64,000 nt of DNA from Candidatus Poribacteria bacterium (GCA_028820845.1 JAPPII010000101.1:27591-91590), one strand, 5' to 3'; positions 26,553 to 35,713 are shown, counted from the first letter of the stretch. Notes: generated by a model not told the origin, from the sequence alone. Numbers and translations are program-made.

Positions 26553-26785
26553 ATGCGGCTTTCAAAAACACGGCTTTCTGAAATTGAGAATCTTCCTGAG
26601 GACACAATTGATACATCAGACATCCCCTAACTTGATGATGACTTTTGGAAAAATGCCCAGCGGATTGTCCCTGAAAATTATCTTCAGATTGAACGTGAGG
26701 CTTGGAATGGTTCAAGGGACAGGGACAAGATTACCACGCACGAATAAATACGGTGCTTCGAGCGTATATGGAATCACATAGATGA
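26553..26785 (+). pseudogene. Decayed second copy of the BrnA-like antitoxin
   Basis: The DNA closely matches the gene at 21928-22161 over its whole length. A GAA to TAA change makes a stop after 25 codons (in TSDIP), and one base is missing near 26697, shifting the rest. The end of the copy now holds the ATG (26782) of the flavoenzyme gene. The copy is separated from the intact one by the PIN pair and the large helicase gene, so a module was duplicated and then one copy lost. Confidence 0.85.
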
Positions 26786-28044
26786 ACACACACTCCAATT
26801 ACGACCTCATCGTTATCGGCGGGGGACCCGCTGGCAGCACCGTTGCAACGCTTGTTGCTGAACACGGACACCGCGCCCTACTCCTTGAACGCGAAGCCGA
26901 ACCGAAATTCAAGATCGGGGAGTCGCTAATTCCCGCGACCTACTGGACTTTCAAACGACTCGGTATGCTCGAAAAACTACGGACAAGCCACTTTCCGCAG
27001 AAATACAGCGTCCAATTCTATTCACGTACCGGCAAAGCCTCCAGTCCGTTCTACTTCTTTCAAACCAACCCGCATGAGAGTGCAGTCACGTGGCAGGTGT
27101 TGCGGAGCGAGTTTGACGAGATGCTCTTAGACAACGCGAAGGAAAAAGGCGTAGAAGTGCAACGGGGAACCCGCGTACGAGAGGTGCTTTTCGACGGAGA
27201 CTCAGCCACCGGTGTTGTCGTCCAAGATGCAAATGGCACCTGTGAAACCCTGGGTGCAACCGTCATCGCCGACTCTACCGGACAGCGGTCGCTGATTGGA
27301 CGGCAGCTAAACCTGAATACAGTCGAACCCAATCTCAAAATGGCATCTCTCTTCACACACTATGAGGGTGGGCATAGAGACGAAGGCATCGACGAAGGCG
27401 CGACGCTCATCCTACACACGGAGGAGAAAGACTCGTGGTTCTGGTCGATCCCGTTGCCTTATAATCGCACAAGCATCGGTGTTGTCGGTGAACTCGATTA
27501 CCTCCTCCAGAGCCGAAGAAATGCCAACGGTAGACTTGATACGCAGCAGATTTTCACAGAAGAACTTGAGAAATGTCCTGCATTGAAGAGCCGACTTGAA
27601 GGGGCAAAGCAGCTTTTTCCGATCCAAACCACTAAAGATTTTTCCTACCGTGCCAGCCGTATCGCAGGCAATAATTGGGTGTTGGTAGGCGATGCGTTTG
27701 GGTTCTTAGATCCCGTCTACTCCACGGGGCTGTTTCTGGCACTCAAGTCCGGTGAGATGGCAGCGGATGCTATCATTGAAGCCTTTGAGAAAGATGATTT
27801 TTCCGAGGCACAACTCAGGAGTTTTGGACCGACGTTTGTAGATGGGATGGAGGCATTTCGGAAACTCGTCTACGCTTTTTACACAAAAGAATTTAGTTTT
27901 GCGCGGTTCCTGTCCCAATACCCAGAGCATCAGGGAGGCATCGTCGATATTTTGAGTGGCGATGTGTTTAGAAAAGATGTAACCCACATCTTTCCTGCGA
28001 TGGCAGAGATGTGTCCATTGCCCCCTGAAGTGCCGCTCGGTTAA
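26782..28044 (+). CDS. FAD-dependent halogenase-like oxidoreductase
   Basis: A 420-residue flavoprotein. The FAD-binding motif is VIGGGPAGST (12-21), followed by LLEREAEPKFKIGESLIPAT, where GES..P is the halogenase/geranylgeranyl reductase pattern. SWFWSIP holds W219-F-W-S-I-P224, a match to the WxWxIP motif of flavin-dependent halogenases. VGDAFGFLDPVYSTG is the second FAD contact. The protein could chlorinate or brominate a phenol or pyrrole, or be a relative that kept the motif for monooxygenase chemistry. No flavin reductase or biosynthetic gene is adjacent. The start is inside the decayed BrnA copy, so its upstream region was taken over by that duplication. Confidence 0.8.
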   Translation: MNTHSNYDLIVIGGGPAGSTVATLVAEHGHRALLLEREAEPKFKIGESLIPATYWTFKRLGMLEKLRTSHFPQKYSVQFYSRTGKASSPFYFFQTNPHESAVTWQVLRSEFDEMLLDNAKEKGVEVQRGTRVREVLFDGDSATGVVVQDANGTCETLGATVIADSTGQRSLIGRQLNLNTVEPNLKMASLFTHYEGGHRDEGIDEGATLILHTEEKDSWFWSIPLPYNRTSIGVVGELDYLLQSRRNANGRLDTQQIFTEELEKCPALKSRLEGAKQLFPIQTTKDFSYRASRIAGNNWVLVGDAFGFLDPVYSTGLFLALKSGEMAADAIIEAFEKDDFSEAQLRSFGPTFVDGMEAFRKLVYAFYTKEFSFARFLSQYPEHQGGIVDILSGDVFRKDVTHIFPAMAEMCPLPPEVPLG

Positions 28045-28087
28045 TCAGAATATGCCCCATATCCATGACCCAAGTTGCCAGTTTGTA

Positions 28088-28134
28088 GCACAAACTTTAG
28101 TTTGTGCAGCTGCATCCGCAAACTGAAGTTTGCG
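28088..28134. repeat. Two hairpins of the CAAACT family
   Basis: GCACAAACT-TT-AGTTTGTGC (28088-28107) and CGCAAACT-GA-AGTTTGCG (28117-28134). The same family occurs at 16761 and 16838, and the CACAAACT and CGCAAACT arms differ by a paired change. Confidence 0.8.
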
Positions 28135-28235
28135 ATACGATGTTTCACGAATAATCAACATTTCCTGATTACAAACAATATCTATCTGTCTAAAATTTTG
28201 CAGATAGCAATTTGGGTTATCCATAGGAGAAACTC

Positions 28236-29258
28236 ATGAAACCAGTCGTGTACTATCTATCAATTATCTGTGCTATTTTTGCTTTCGGATGCGATAATGC
28301 CTCAAAACAAGATACCACCCAGAGTCAGAAAACCGATACAGCTGAATTAGTGAACGACAGTTCCTCAAAACGCCGCTACATCAGTGTCGGCACGGCGCCA
28401 GCAGGTGGCGCGTTTTTCGTCGTCGGTTCTGCAATTGCTGAGGTCGTCGCTGGTAACGCACCAGACACAGGTTGGGAAGTCACTGCCGAAGCCACCAAAG
28501 GCACGCAAGAGAACATCCGCCGCATCGTGAGCAGTGAATTAGAATTCGCACTCGCCAACGCTGCAATCTCCTATTTTGCGGTGCGCGGTGAAGGGGCGTG
28601 GGAGACCGAACACGCCATCCGTAGCGTTATGACACTTGCTCCCAATGTCGGTTTATTTCTTACACCACAATCTTCCGATATCCGTAAAATTCAGGACTTC
28701 GCCGGAAAACGGATCGTTGTTGGACCCGCAGGCGCAGGTTTTGAGTATTTCCTCAGACCAATATTAGCGGCACACGGTGTCACGTACGATGATTTCACAC
28801 CCATCAACAGCACTTACATCGGCGCGGTGGATCTGTTAGCGGACGGATCGGCTGCCGCTGCGTTCATCGGTGGTGCTGTCCCGACACCCGCTGCCACGCA
28901 AGCCAGCACGTCTCAAGACATCTTCTTCATTCCGTTCGACGCAGCAGCGAAACAGGCCCTCTTTGCAGATTACCCTTTCTTTAACGCTATAACCATCCCA
29001 GCGAATACCTACAAAGGACAGACAGAACCGTTTGCGAGTATGAACGTCGGAGCGATGCACCTTATCACTGCCGAGGGCGCCGATGAAAACATGGTCTACG
29101 CGTTCACGAAGACCTTGTATACACACCGTGCAGAAGTCGTCAAACGGCACGGTGCTGGAAAAGCCATCAATCCGAAAAATGTCGTTAAAGACACAGGAAT
29201 CGCTTTCCATCCGGGTGCTATTCGTTTCTATCAAGAAATCGGTATCTGGCAAGAATAA
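28236..29258 (+). CDS. TAXI-family TRAP transporter substrate-binding lipoprotein
   Basis: A 340-residue secreted binding protein. The signal ends in FAFGC with the lipid-bearing Cys at residue 19, followed by a Ser/Thr/Gln linker. The mature domain opens YISVGTAPAGGAFFVVGSA, and EATKGTQENIRRI and KRIVVGPAGAG follow, all typical of the TAXI group. These proteins deliver an organic acid to a TRAP membrane unit that uses a sodium or proton gradient. The fused DctQM-type permease is not next to it, so this is either an orphan or its transporter is elsewhere. Confidence 0.88.
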   Translation: MKPVVYYLSIICAIFAFGCDNASKQDTTQSQKTDTAELVNDSSSKRRYISVGTAPAGGAFFVVGSAIAEVVAGNAPDTGWEVTAEATKGTQENIRRIVSSELEFALANAAISYFAVRGEGAWETEHAIRSVMTLAPNVGLFLTPQSSDIRKIQDFAGKRIVVGPAGAGFEYFLRPILAAHGVTYDDFTPINSTYIGAVDLLADGSAAAAFIGGAVPTPAATQASTSQDIFFIPFDAAAKQALFADYPFFNAITIPANTYKGQTEPFASMNVGAMHLITAEGADENMVYAFTKTLYTHRAEVVKRHGAGKAINPKNVVKDTGIAFHPGAIRFYQEIGIWQE

Positions 29259-29301
29259 TCGTTGTCTTTGTTAAGATTATTTAACGAAAGTTAAAAAACA
29301 C

Positions 29302-29330
29302 TTGACTTTAACGCGCTTTTTGGGTATAAT
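29302..29330 (+). promoter_or_regulatory. Sigma70-type promoter for dnaN
   Basis: TTGACT (29302-29307) and TATAAT (29325-29330), 17 bases apart, 35 bases before the dnaN start. Confidence 0.8.
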
Positions 29331-29365
29331 AAATTGTAGGTAATACTTAATAAGGAGAAATGGAA

Positions 29366-30469
29366 ATGGAATTAACTTTTGAAAAAGGTAACCTCTTGTA
29401 TTCCCTACAGGTGCTACAAGGCGTGGCAAGTGGACACAGCACCTTACCGATTCTCTCGAATGTCCTTATCCAAGCCGCAGACGAAAAAATTGCGTGTGTC
29501 GCTACAGATTTAGAGATTGGTATCAAAATCAGAGTGGAAGGTGGAATCCAAGAAGAAGGCGCAATCACTGTCTCAGCGAGAAAATTGGCAGATGTCGTCA
29601 AAGAATTACCGGAAGATAAAACAATACACTTGGCAACTACAGCAAATAACCGGGTTGAAATTACTTGTGGCGATGGCGTTTACACAATTATTGGACTCCC
29701 TGACGAAGAATTTCCACAATTACCTTCGATTGATGGAGAATCCTTGACAATTGAAGGCGATACCCTCCGGGCACTGCTCCGCAAAACCGAATTCGCTGCA
29801 GCCACAGAGGAAGTTCGTTATTTCCTCAACGGCCTCTATTTTAATTTCCTCGCAGACAGAACCGAAGTGGTTGCTACCGATTCGAGATGGCTCGCGCTCG
29901 CACACTGTGACCCACTCAAGACCCCTGGGAATAATGATGGGTTTATCCTACCCCTGAAAGCCGTTAAAGAGATCGCGCGAACCTTTGCGGATGCTTCTGA
30001 GGTGACGCTCTCGCTTTTTGAAAATCAGATTCTTTTTGCTGATGAGAACGCTACCTTAACGACACGGCTTGTTGAGGGCGATTATCCGAAGTATGAGAAA
30101 CTCATTCCAAACGAAACAACCGGTAGAGCAGTTATCTCCAAAGACGATATTTTACCGGCTGTTCGACGGGTCGCGTTGCTGTCGAATCCGAAGAACTACT
30201 CAATCACTTTGGATATAGAGACAGAGCAGATTACGATTTATGCGAAGACCCCGGAATTAGGTGAGGCACGTGAGACGATTTCTGTGCAATCTTGCACCGC
30301 AACTGCCCGGTTCGCGATTGATGCACGTCTGCTCATAGACATTTTAGCGCACATCGAAACGGAGTCGCTCGCTATAGAGTTCACGGGTGAATTCGCACCT
30401 GTGGTCATTAGACCCGTCGGAGACGAAGGACATATCTGTCTCGTGATGCCGATGCGTCTGGAATCCTAA
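29366..30469 (+). CDS. dnaN: DNA polymerase III sliding clamp, beta subunit
   Basis: DnaN forms the ring that holds the replicative polymerase on DNA. This 367-residue protein has the three-domain clamp layout, with LPILSNVLI, the first-domain TDLEIGIK, EFPQLPS, and the C-terminal VMPMRLES, which matches the usual MPMRL end. AAGGAG at 29352-29357 is eight bases before the ATG at 29366 but only two before the ATG at 29360, so I choose 29366. The protein then opens MELTFEKGNLLYSLQ, as in other clamps. It has its own promoter and no dnaA or recF beside it, unlike the classical origin arrangement. Confidence 0.95.
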   Translation: MELTFEKGNLLYSLQVLQGVASGHSTLPILSNVLIQAADEKIACVATDLEIGIKIRVEGGIQEEGAITVSARKLADVVKELPEDKTIHLATTANNRVEITCGDGVYTIIGLPDEEFPQLPSIDGESLTIEGDTLRALLRKTEFAAATEEVRYFLNGLYFNFLADRTEVVATDSRWLALAHCDPLKTPGNNDGFILPLKAVKEIARTFADASEVTLSLFENQILFADENATLTTRLVEGDYPKYEKLIPNETTGRAVISKDDILPAVRRVALLSNPKNYSITLDIETEQITIYAKTPELGEARETISVQSCTATARFAIDARLLIDILAHIETESLAIEFTGEFAPVVIRPVGDEGHICLVMPMRLES

Positions 30470-30561
30470 GGGGATACTTTATCGGGTGAGACGGGAAACT
30501 TAACCTCTACACGTGCTATTCTGTAGTGTTAAATCTCTTCCCGATTGCTGACCGTTAAAAC

Positions 30562-30588
30562 GGTAGGCGAGGTTTTTAACCTCGCCGG
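30562..30588. repeat. Hairpin repeat of the GGTRAGG family
   Basis: Arms GGCGAGGTT and AACCTCGCC around TTT, between dnaN and the tRNA genes. Confidence 0.8.
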
Positions 30589-30651
30589 TCTGCCGTGTAT
30601 CAGCAATGGCAAATTTCCCTATAAATGTCCATAGCATTTTTTTCAAAAAAC

Positions 30652-30680
30652 TTGACAACCTTGTTGTTTTATGGTATTAT
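30652..30680 (+). promoter_or_regulatory. Promoter for the tRNA pair
   Basis: TTGACA (30652-30657) and TATTAT (30675-30680), 17 bases apart, 13 bases before the tRNA-Phe gene. Confidence 0.75.
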
Positions 30681-30693
30681 TATATAGCCCAAT

Positions 30694-30766
<73 letters not shown>

Positions 30767-30794
30767 TCTTTTTTTAATCGCAATAATTTGCTAA

Positions 30795-30866
30795 GCCGGT
30801 GTAGCTCAGTGGAAGAGCAACTGATTCGTAATCAGTAGGTCGGAGGTTCAAATCCTCTCATCGGCT
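30795..30866 (+). tRNA. tRNA-Thr (anticodon CGT)
   Basis: The acceptor stem GCCGGTG pairs with CATCGGC (one G-T pair), with discriminator T. The anticodon arm ACTGA-TTCGTAA-TCAGT reads CGT, decoding ACG. The T arm is GGAGG-TTCAAAT-CCTCT. Length is 72 bases, with no encoded CCA. It shares the promoter with tRNA-Phe. Confidence 0.93.
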
Positions 30867-30880
30867 TTTCATTTTTCTTA

Positions 30881-31990
30881 CTATTCCTCCGACTCCATTT
30901 CAGCGGCAACATCCTCTTCCAGTGATTTGACATTCGCTAAGACAGTCGGGTGTGGCTCAATTTCATACACTTTCCGATATATCTCCAGTGCAGCCGCCTT
31001 ATCACCAAGGAAACTGGCATAAATTTCACCCATCCGTTCCAACGCTCGCACCTCTTGTGGATCGAGCTCTACAATCCGTTCGTAGACGCGAAGTGCATTT
31101 CCATACTGACGCGTTTCAAAATCTTCACGTTCGAGCGCAGTCGCCCGGGCGAAGAGCAGACGAACCAGATCGTCAACCACTTCGTTCATTTCTGGATATT
31201 TTTCATGTGCTTCTTCCAGCAAGCGAATCGCCTCTGATTCGAGGCGGTTGACCTCAGCCAAGTCTGCATCGGTAAATTCCCGATCAAGAAATTGGTAATC
31301 TTGAAGCATTCTTGCGTATGTTCTGGACAATTGAAGCCGCGCGAGGATACCGATAGGTGCTTTTTCAGAGGAAATCACCCGCAACTCTGGATCGTTTTCG
31401 ATGGCTTTACTGTAGTATTCAGCAGCGGATTTATATTGCTTGCTCCCTTGATAGAGAACCCCGAGGAGATAGTGTGCTTCAGCGTGGTGCGGATCTTGTT
31501 TGAGGACGGCAAGAAATTCTTCAGTTGCTTCGCTGAGGAAGCCTTCATCTCGGAACAGTTTGCCACGTAGAAGACGAACACCACTATGTTCAGGTTGAAT
31601 GCGTGCAGCGTGTTCCAGGCGTGCCTTGGCATCTTTCAGCCAATTGCTGTGCGAATAGATTTCCGAGATACGAAGGTTGGCGTGTAGGCGGACCTCCGCA
31701 CTCGACTGGGATGTGCCGTTTATTGAAATACGCTGGTCATCTCCACTTGCCTCTAATGCTCGCAATCCTTGCCAATAAAAAAGCGCAGCATCCGCGAGGT
31801 CTTGTTTCTCGAAAAGCACGTCTGCCTTCTCAATGAAGCCACCAATCTGTGTGGCAGTGGGGGCTTCGGATTCAGCACTCCCTCGCCGGATGTAGAGTGC
31901 CGCAATCACAATAAAACCGATGACTGCCAGCACTTCCGCATAAAAGAGCCAACTCCGTAGCGAGAATAAAGATTTTGTATTGAATGGCAT
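30881..31990 (-). CDS. Membrane-anchored TPR protein
   Basis: A 369-residue protein with one N-terminal membrane helix (about residues 12-33, LFYAEVLAVIGFIVIAALYI) and then a run of TPR repeats, for example SGVRLLRGKLFRDEGFLSEA and PHHAEAHYLLGVLYQGSKQY. The TPR part probably faces the periplasm and binds other proteins. It ends 17 bases before the dsbD gene's far end and points the same way, so dsbD and this gene may be one transcript, with this gene second. A role in envelope assembly or cytochrome maturation would fit next to dsbD but is not shown. Confidence 0.75.
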   Translation of the reverse strand: MPFNTKSLFSLRSWLFYAEVLAVIGFIVIAALYIRRGSAESEAPTATQIGGFIEKADVLFEKQDLADAALFYWQGLRALEASGDDQRISINGTSQSSAEVRLHANLRISEIYSHSNWLKDAKARLEHAARIQPEHSGVRLLRGKLFRDEGFLSEATEEFLAVLKQDPHHAEAHYLLGVLYQGSKQYKSAAEYYSKAIENDPELRVISSEKAPIGILARLQLSRTYARMLQDYQFLDREFTDADLAEVNRLESEAIRLLEEAHEKYPEMNEVVDDLVRLLFARATALEREDFETRQYGNALRVYERIVELDPQEVRALERMGEIYASFLGDKAAALEIYRKVYEIEPHPTVLANVKSLEEDVAAEMESEE

Positions 31991-32007
31991 GTTAATTCCT
32001 CTATCTT

Positions 32008-33858
32008 CTATAACACTTTGTTCTCAAGGTCGTTAAGAATCCTGAGCATCTCCTCTGGACCGACGAAGCCTGTGAATCGTTTGAGCACCCTACCTTCAGC
32101 ATCCATGAAGATAACGACTGGTAATCCAGGAATTTCATATTTTTCCGTCAATGCTTCAGTGGTTTCAGAACTACGAGTGAAATCGAGTTTGATGTTAACA
32201 TAGTTGGCAAGTTTTGCAGCGACCGCAGGATCTGCATAAGTCTTGTGATCGAGTTCTTTACAAGCGGCACACCAAGACGCATAAAAATCGAGCATTACCA
32301 ATTTGTCTTCACGTTTAGCCATTTCAAGCCCTTCGGTTTCATCATAAACCCAATCCAGATGTGGTCCAGCAGGTTCTTGAATACCACCAACAAACATATA
32401 GACCCCAAGAATAGCCAGTAAAAGACCGCACGTCTTTTGGAATTGCATGCGTCGGGAGATACCGCTGAAACGTTGCGTCAGCTTACTAAGCCACAATCCA
32501 ATAAGTAGTAAGCCACCGGCAACGGCGAAGAATGGCAGTGAATTCTGGAGGAAGTCCTGCAACGGTGGAAATACATCTTTGAGGAAGTAGAGTGCCATTG
32601 TAATAATAGCGATGCCGAAGATATTTTCCAGTACATACATCCATCCGCCTGACCGTGGCAACGCAGAGAGCAGCCCAGAAAAAGTGCCTATACCAATAAA
32701 GAGGAGTCCCATTCCGAGAGCGTAAGTGAACATAAGCCAGAAGCCAAGGAACAGGCTGCCTGTTGTCGCGATATAGGTTAGCACGACTGCTAACGCCGGT
32801 CCCGTACAAGGCGCAGCAATCACGCCAGCGACTGTTCCCATGGCGAACGCGCCAGCAAACCCAGTGCCACCAACGGTATTAAGCCGATTCTGAACGGCGT
32901 AGGGCAACCGTATTTCAAAAACACCGAACATAGAGAGTCCCAGAGAAACCAAAATTAGGCTAATAAATCCGACGACCCACGGGTTTGCCATTATCTGACC
33001 GAAGACAGCACCTGTTGACGCAACGGCAACCCCTAAAATTGAGTAGGTAACGACAATGCCGAGCACATATACAACGGAGAGCAAGAAAGATTTGAAAAGT
33101 CCAGCGGATTCATTGGCACCGAAGACGGAGACGGTAATCGGTATGAGCGGATAGACGCACGGGGTCAAACTTGTCAGGATACCTCCCGCAAACACGAGCA
33201 GAAATGCGAGCCATACCTGTCCCCCGGAGAGCGCACGAGCAAGCGTTCCATCGTCGCTACCTGAACTCGGTGCTGCACCGAATTCAATATTGTTGAAAAT
33301 CGCTGTATTCATCCGTTGGATTGTCTCTGCTATACTGACAATTTCAATCGGGACGGTGAAAGCGAGCGTTTCTGGTAATAGACACTGATCGTCGTTACAC
33401 GCCTGATAACGGAGCTGCAGATCCAGCGTCATCGGTTCAATCGGAGCATTTTGACTTAAATCGGCTTGGATACCGATGGTGATGGTATCGTGATAAACGG
33501 GTGCTTCCCCAATTGAATCAATTTTTAGCACTTCACCTATCGGGTATACGACTTCCCCGAAAGTGAGATGGGGTGTATCTGGTAAAAGAATCTCAGTGTC
33601 AATAAGCCCTTCACCCGCCGGATTGGCGTTGACATGCCAACCTTCGGCAATCTCTACGACGACAGCGATTTGGAACTGACTGCCCGGTTGTACTTTGTCA
33701 ACCGACAAGTATCCGCTCGCGGTCAGCTTTTCTACAGGCGGCTTCTCAACAAGTCCGAAGTCGGCGAGTTGTGCTTGTGCGTACGTCGGAAAAGTTATCG
33801 CACCCAGTATCAGCAAGGTCCAGAATACAGACTTATGAAGTATAGGATTTTTCAGCAT
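32008..33858 (-). CDS. dsbD: Thiol:disulfide interchange protein DsbD
   Basis: DsbD carries electrons from cytoplasmic thioredoxin across the inner membrane to periplasmic thiol proteins. This 616-residue protein has all three parts: a signal peptide and N-terminal periplasmic domain (with YQACNDDQCLLPET), an eight-helix CcdA-like core with Cys in SLTPCVYPLIP and IAAPCTGPAL, and a C-terminal thioredoxin domain with WCAAC. It follows the PorX-like gene, 17 bases from its stop, on the same strand. Length matches the family. Confidence 0.92.
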   Translation of the reverse strand: MLKNPILHKSVFWTLLILGAITFPTYAQAQLADFGLVEKPPVEKLTASGYLSVDKVQPGSQFQIAVVVEIAEGWHVNANPAGEGLIDTEILLPDTPHLTFGEVVYPIGEVLKIDSIGEAPVYHDTITIGIQADLSQNAPIEPMTLDLQLRYQACNDDQCLLPETLAFTVPIEIVSIAETIQRMNTAIFNNIEFGAAPSSGSDDGTLARALSGGQVWLAFLLVFAGGILTSLTPCVYPLIPITVSVFGANESAGLFKSFLLSVVYVLGIVVTYSILGVAVASTGAVFGQIMANPWVVGFISLILVSLGLSMFGVFEIRLPYAVQNRLNTVGGTGFAGAFAMGTVAGVIAAPCTGPALAVVLTYIATTGSLFLGFWLMFTYALGMGLLFIGIGTFSGLLSALPRSGGWMYVLENIFGIAIITMALYFLKDVFPPLQDFLQNSLPFFAVAGGLLLIGLWLSKLTQRFSGISRRMQFQKTCGLLLAILGVYMFVGGIQEPAGPHLDWVYDETEGLEMAKREDKLVMLDFYASWCAACKELDHKTYADPAVAAKLANYVNIKLDFTRSSETTEALTEKYEIPGLPVVIFMDAEGRVLKRFTGFVGPEEMLRILNDLENKVL

Positions 33859-33875
33859 ACGTTAAGGTTCCTTTA

Positions 33876-35543
33876 TTACCGTGGCTCAAGTACAACACAA
33901 GGAAGAATCATCTCTTCAAGCGAAATGCCCCCATGTTGAAAACTACCGTGGAAGAGTTCTTTGTAGACATTGAACTGTTTTTCATAAACGAAATAGTAGT
34001 CCTCTTTCGCGATGACATAGCTTCTCCCCTCCTCATTACCCGGTAAACGATAGGTTTCTGGGTCTGTGATGAGATATCCAGCATCGGAGTCATAGGTAAT
34101 ATGTTTTCCTTCTTTAAACCGCAATCCGGTCGTTAAAGGCGTTTGGCTTGAAATTTTCGATGCATTTTGACAGAGTAGGGAACCGTGGTCAGATGTTAGG
34201 ACAACGGTTATACCGCGATCAACTGCCATTCTGAATATTTTGTAGAGCCAAGAATGCTGAAACCACGTCTGAGCAAGGGCTCGGAACGCTGCTTCGTCTG
34301 GGATGAGCTGCCGGAGTAAATCCGCCTCATACCTTGTGTGGGTCAACATATCCAGAAAATCAACAACGATCGCTTCCAAACTAATCCGGTCCGTGACATT
34401 TAGCCACTGTAAATATTGGGTTTCCCCTTGTGTGTCAAAAATCTTGAAATAGTGCAACGGCGGCTTGAGCGCGATACCGTGTCGTTCAAATTGTAAGCGT
34501 ATCAGTTCTTTTTCGTGCCGGTTAATACTCGTTTGTGCTTTATCCGGTTCTGCGTATAAGTGTGGATACCGTTTAGCCAACTCAAGCGGGAACAGCCCAC
34601 TAAAAATAGCGTTTCTGGCATAACGGGTAGCTGTTGGTAAGATGGAATAGTAGTAATGCGTTGTTATGTCGAACATTGGATGCAGCAGTGGCTCAATCTT
34701 CAACCAATGGTCCAACCGCATACAGTCCATAACCACAAACAACACCTGTTTGCCAGCCTGAATTTCCGGAATGACATATTTATAGACGACATCCACTGAT
34801 AAAGTCGGCGACGCTTGATTCGCAAGCCAATTGCTGTAGTTGTCTTGAATGTAATTGGCAAATGCGGCGTTTGCCTCCTGCTTTCGTATGGCGTGGATGG
34901 CTTTGAGTTCATCTACACTATGGAGCGTGTCAAGCTGGAGATCCCACTTAAGGAGGTTGATGTAAGTATTGATCCAACTTTGCCAACCGTTGGTGAAATT
35001 GTGTTCTTGGGCACCTCCGTCCGGAATGTATCCGCTATTAAAGTTTTGAACGTATGCTTGTGGTATGTACAATTCGCGCACTATCTGTTTTTCAATTAGA
35101 AAAACGAGGGACGCTGCTAATTGTTTACATAATACCTTTTGGCAAGCCTCGTCTGGTGGGTTGGCAGGCATTATGAAGATGTTGGTAACATCGTAAAGGC
35201 TCGCTTCCTGTCTTATTTCTTCACCATCTTTGCGGGTTAGGAGTAGAATTGGGATGTGGGTATCTAAGTTCCGGATATGCGCGAGTAGGTTTTCTTTTCG
35301 CGCCGGTCCATCATAATTCAATAAGACGGCATCATACCGCTGGTCTTTGAGTGCTTTAATGCCATGTGTAGCACTGTTTGCTACAGACACATCGTACCCT
35401 TGGGACTCCAAAAAGGAAACATAAGGTTTGGGTGTTACGTATATTTGCTTTTCAGAATACCGATCTTCGATCTCGGTATTTGCTTGCCGAACATCGGAAA
35501 CCTCGTTATCAATCCACAAGATCCTCCCTCTTTTTTCTGTCAT
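33876..35543 (-). CDS. PorX-like protein: degenerate receiver plus PglZ domain
   Basis: A 555-residue protein laid out like PorX of the type 9 secretion signalling system, with an N-terminal response-regulator receiver and a C-terminal alkaline-phosphatase-like PglZ domain. The receiver is degenerate. The acid pair reads ILWIDNEV, the phospho-acceptor position is Asn76 in AVLLNYDGP, and the conserved Lys reads FIMPANP. The PglZ part is intact, with VVMDCMRLDHW and LTSDHGSL as metal sites. PorX cleaves oligonucleotides in Bacteroidetes and controls secretion. Here control by phosphorylation seems lost. About 27 extra residues lie inside the receiver after the first strand. No PorY or secretion gene is adjacent. 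Confidence 0.8.
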   Translation of the reverse strand: MTEKRGRILWIDNEVSDVRQANTEIEDRYSEKQIYVTPKPYVSFLESQGYDVSVANSATHGIKALKDQRYDAVLLNYDGPARKENLLAHIRNLDTHIPILLLTRKDGEEIRQEASLYDVTNIFIMPANPPDEACQKVLCKQLAASLVFLIEKQIVRELYIPQAYVQNFNSGYIPDGGAQEHNFTNGWQSWINTYINLLKWDLQLDTLHSVDELKAIHAIRKQEANAAFANYIQDNYSNWLANQASPTLSVDVVYKYVIPEIQAGKQVLFVVMDCMRLDHWLKIEPLLHPMFDITTHYYYSILPTATRYARNAIFSGLFPLELAKRYPHLYAEPDKAQTSINRHEKELIRLQFERHGIALKPPLHYFKIFDTQGETQYLQWLNVTDRISLEAIVVDFLDMLTHTRYEADLLRQLIPDEAAFRALAQTWFQHSWLYKIFRMAVDRGITVVLTSDHGSLLCQNASKISSQTPLTTGLRFKEGKHITYDSDAGYLITDPETYRLPGNEEGRSYVIAKEDYYFVYEKQFNVYKELFHGSFQHGGISLEEMILPCVVLEPR

Positions 35544-35713
35544 ATTATGTCTCCCCTCTTTGCAATATAGATTTGCAAATTATGTCGTACGGCGTTGTAC
35601 ATCTTGAGGCAACTGCACTATTATGTGCCTAATTTTTCGGGGTGAGCGGTTGTGAATCTTCCGGTGAAACGCAGAAAAGTCCGCCGCGGTATTCTTATTG
35701 AGCAAAATAGGAA

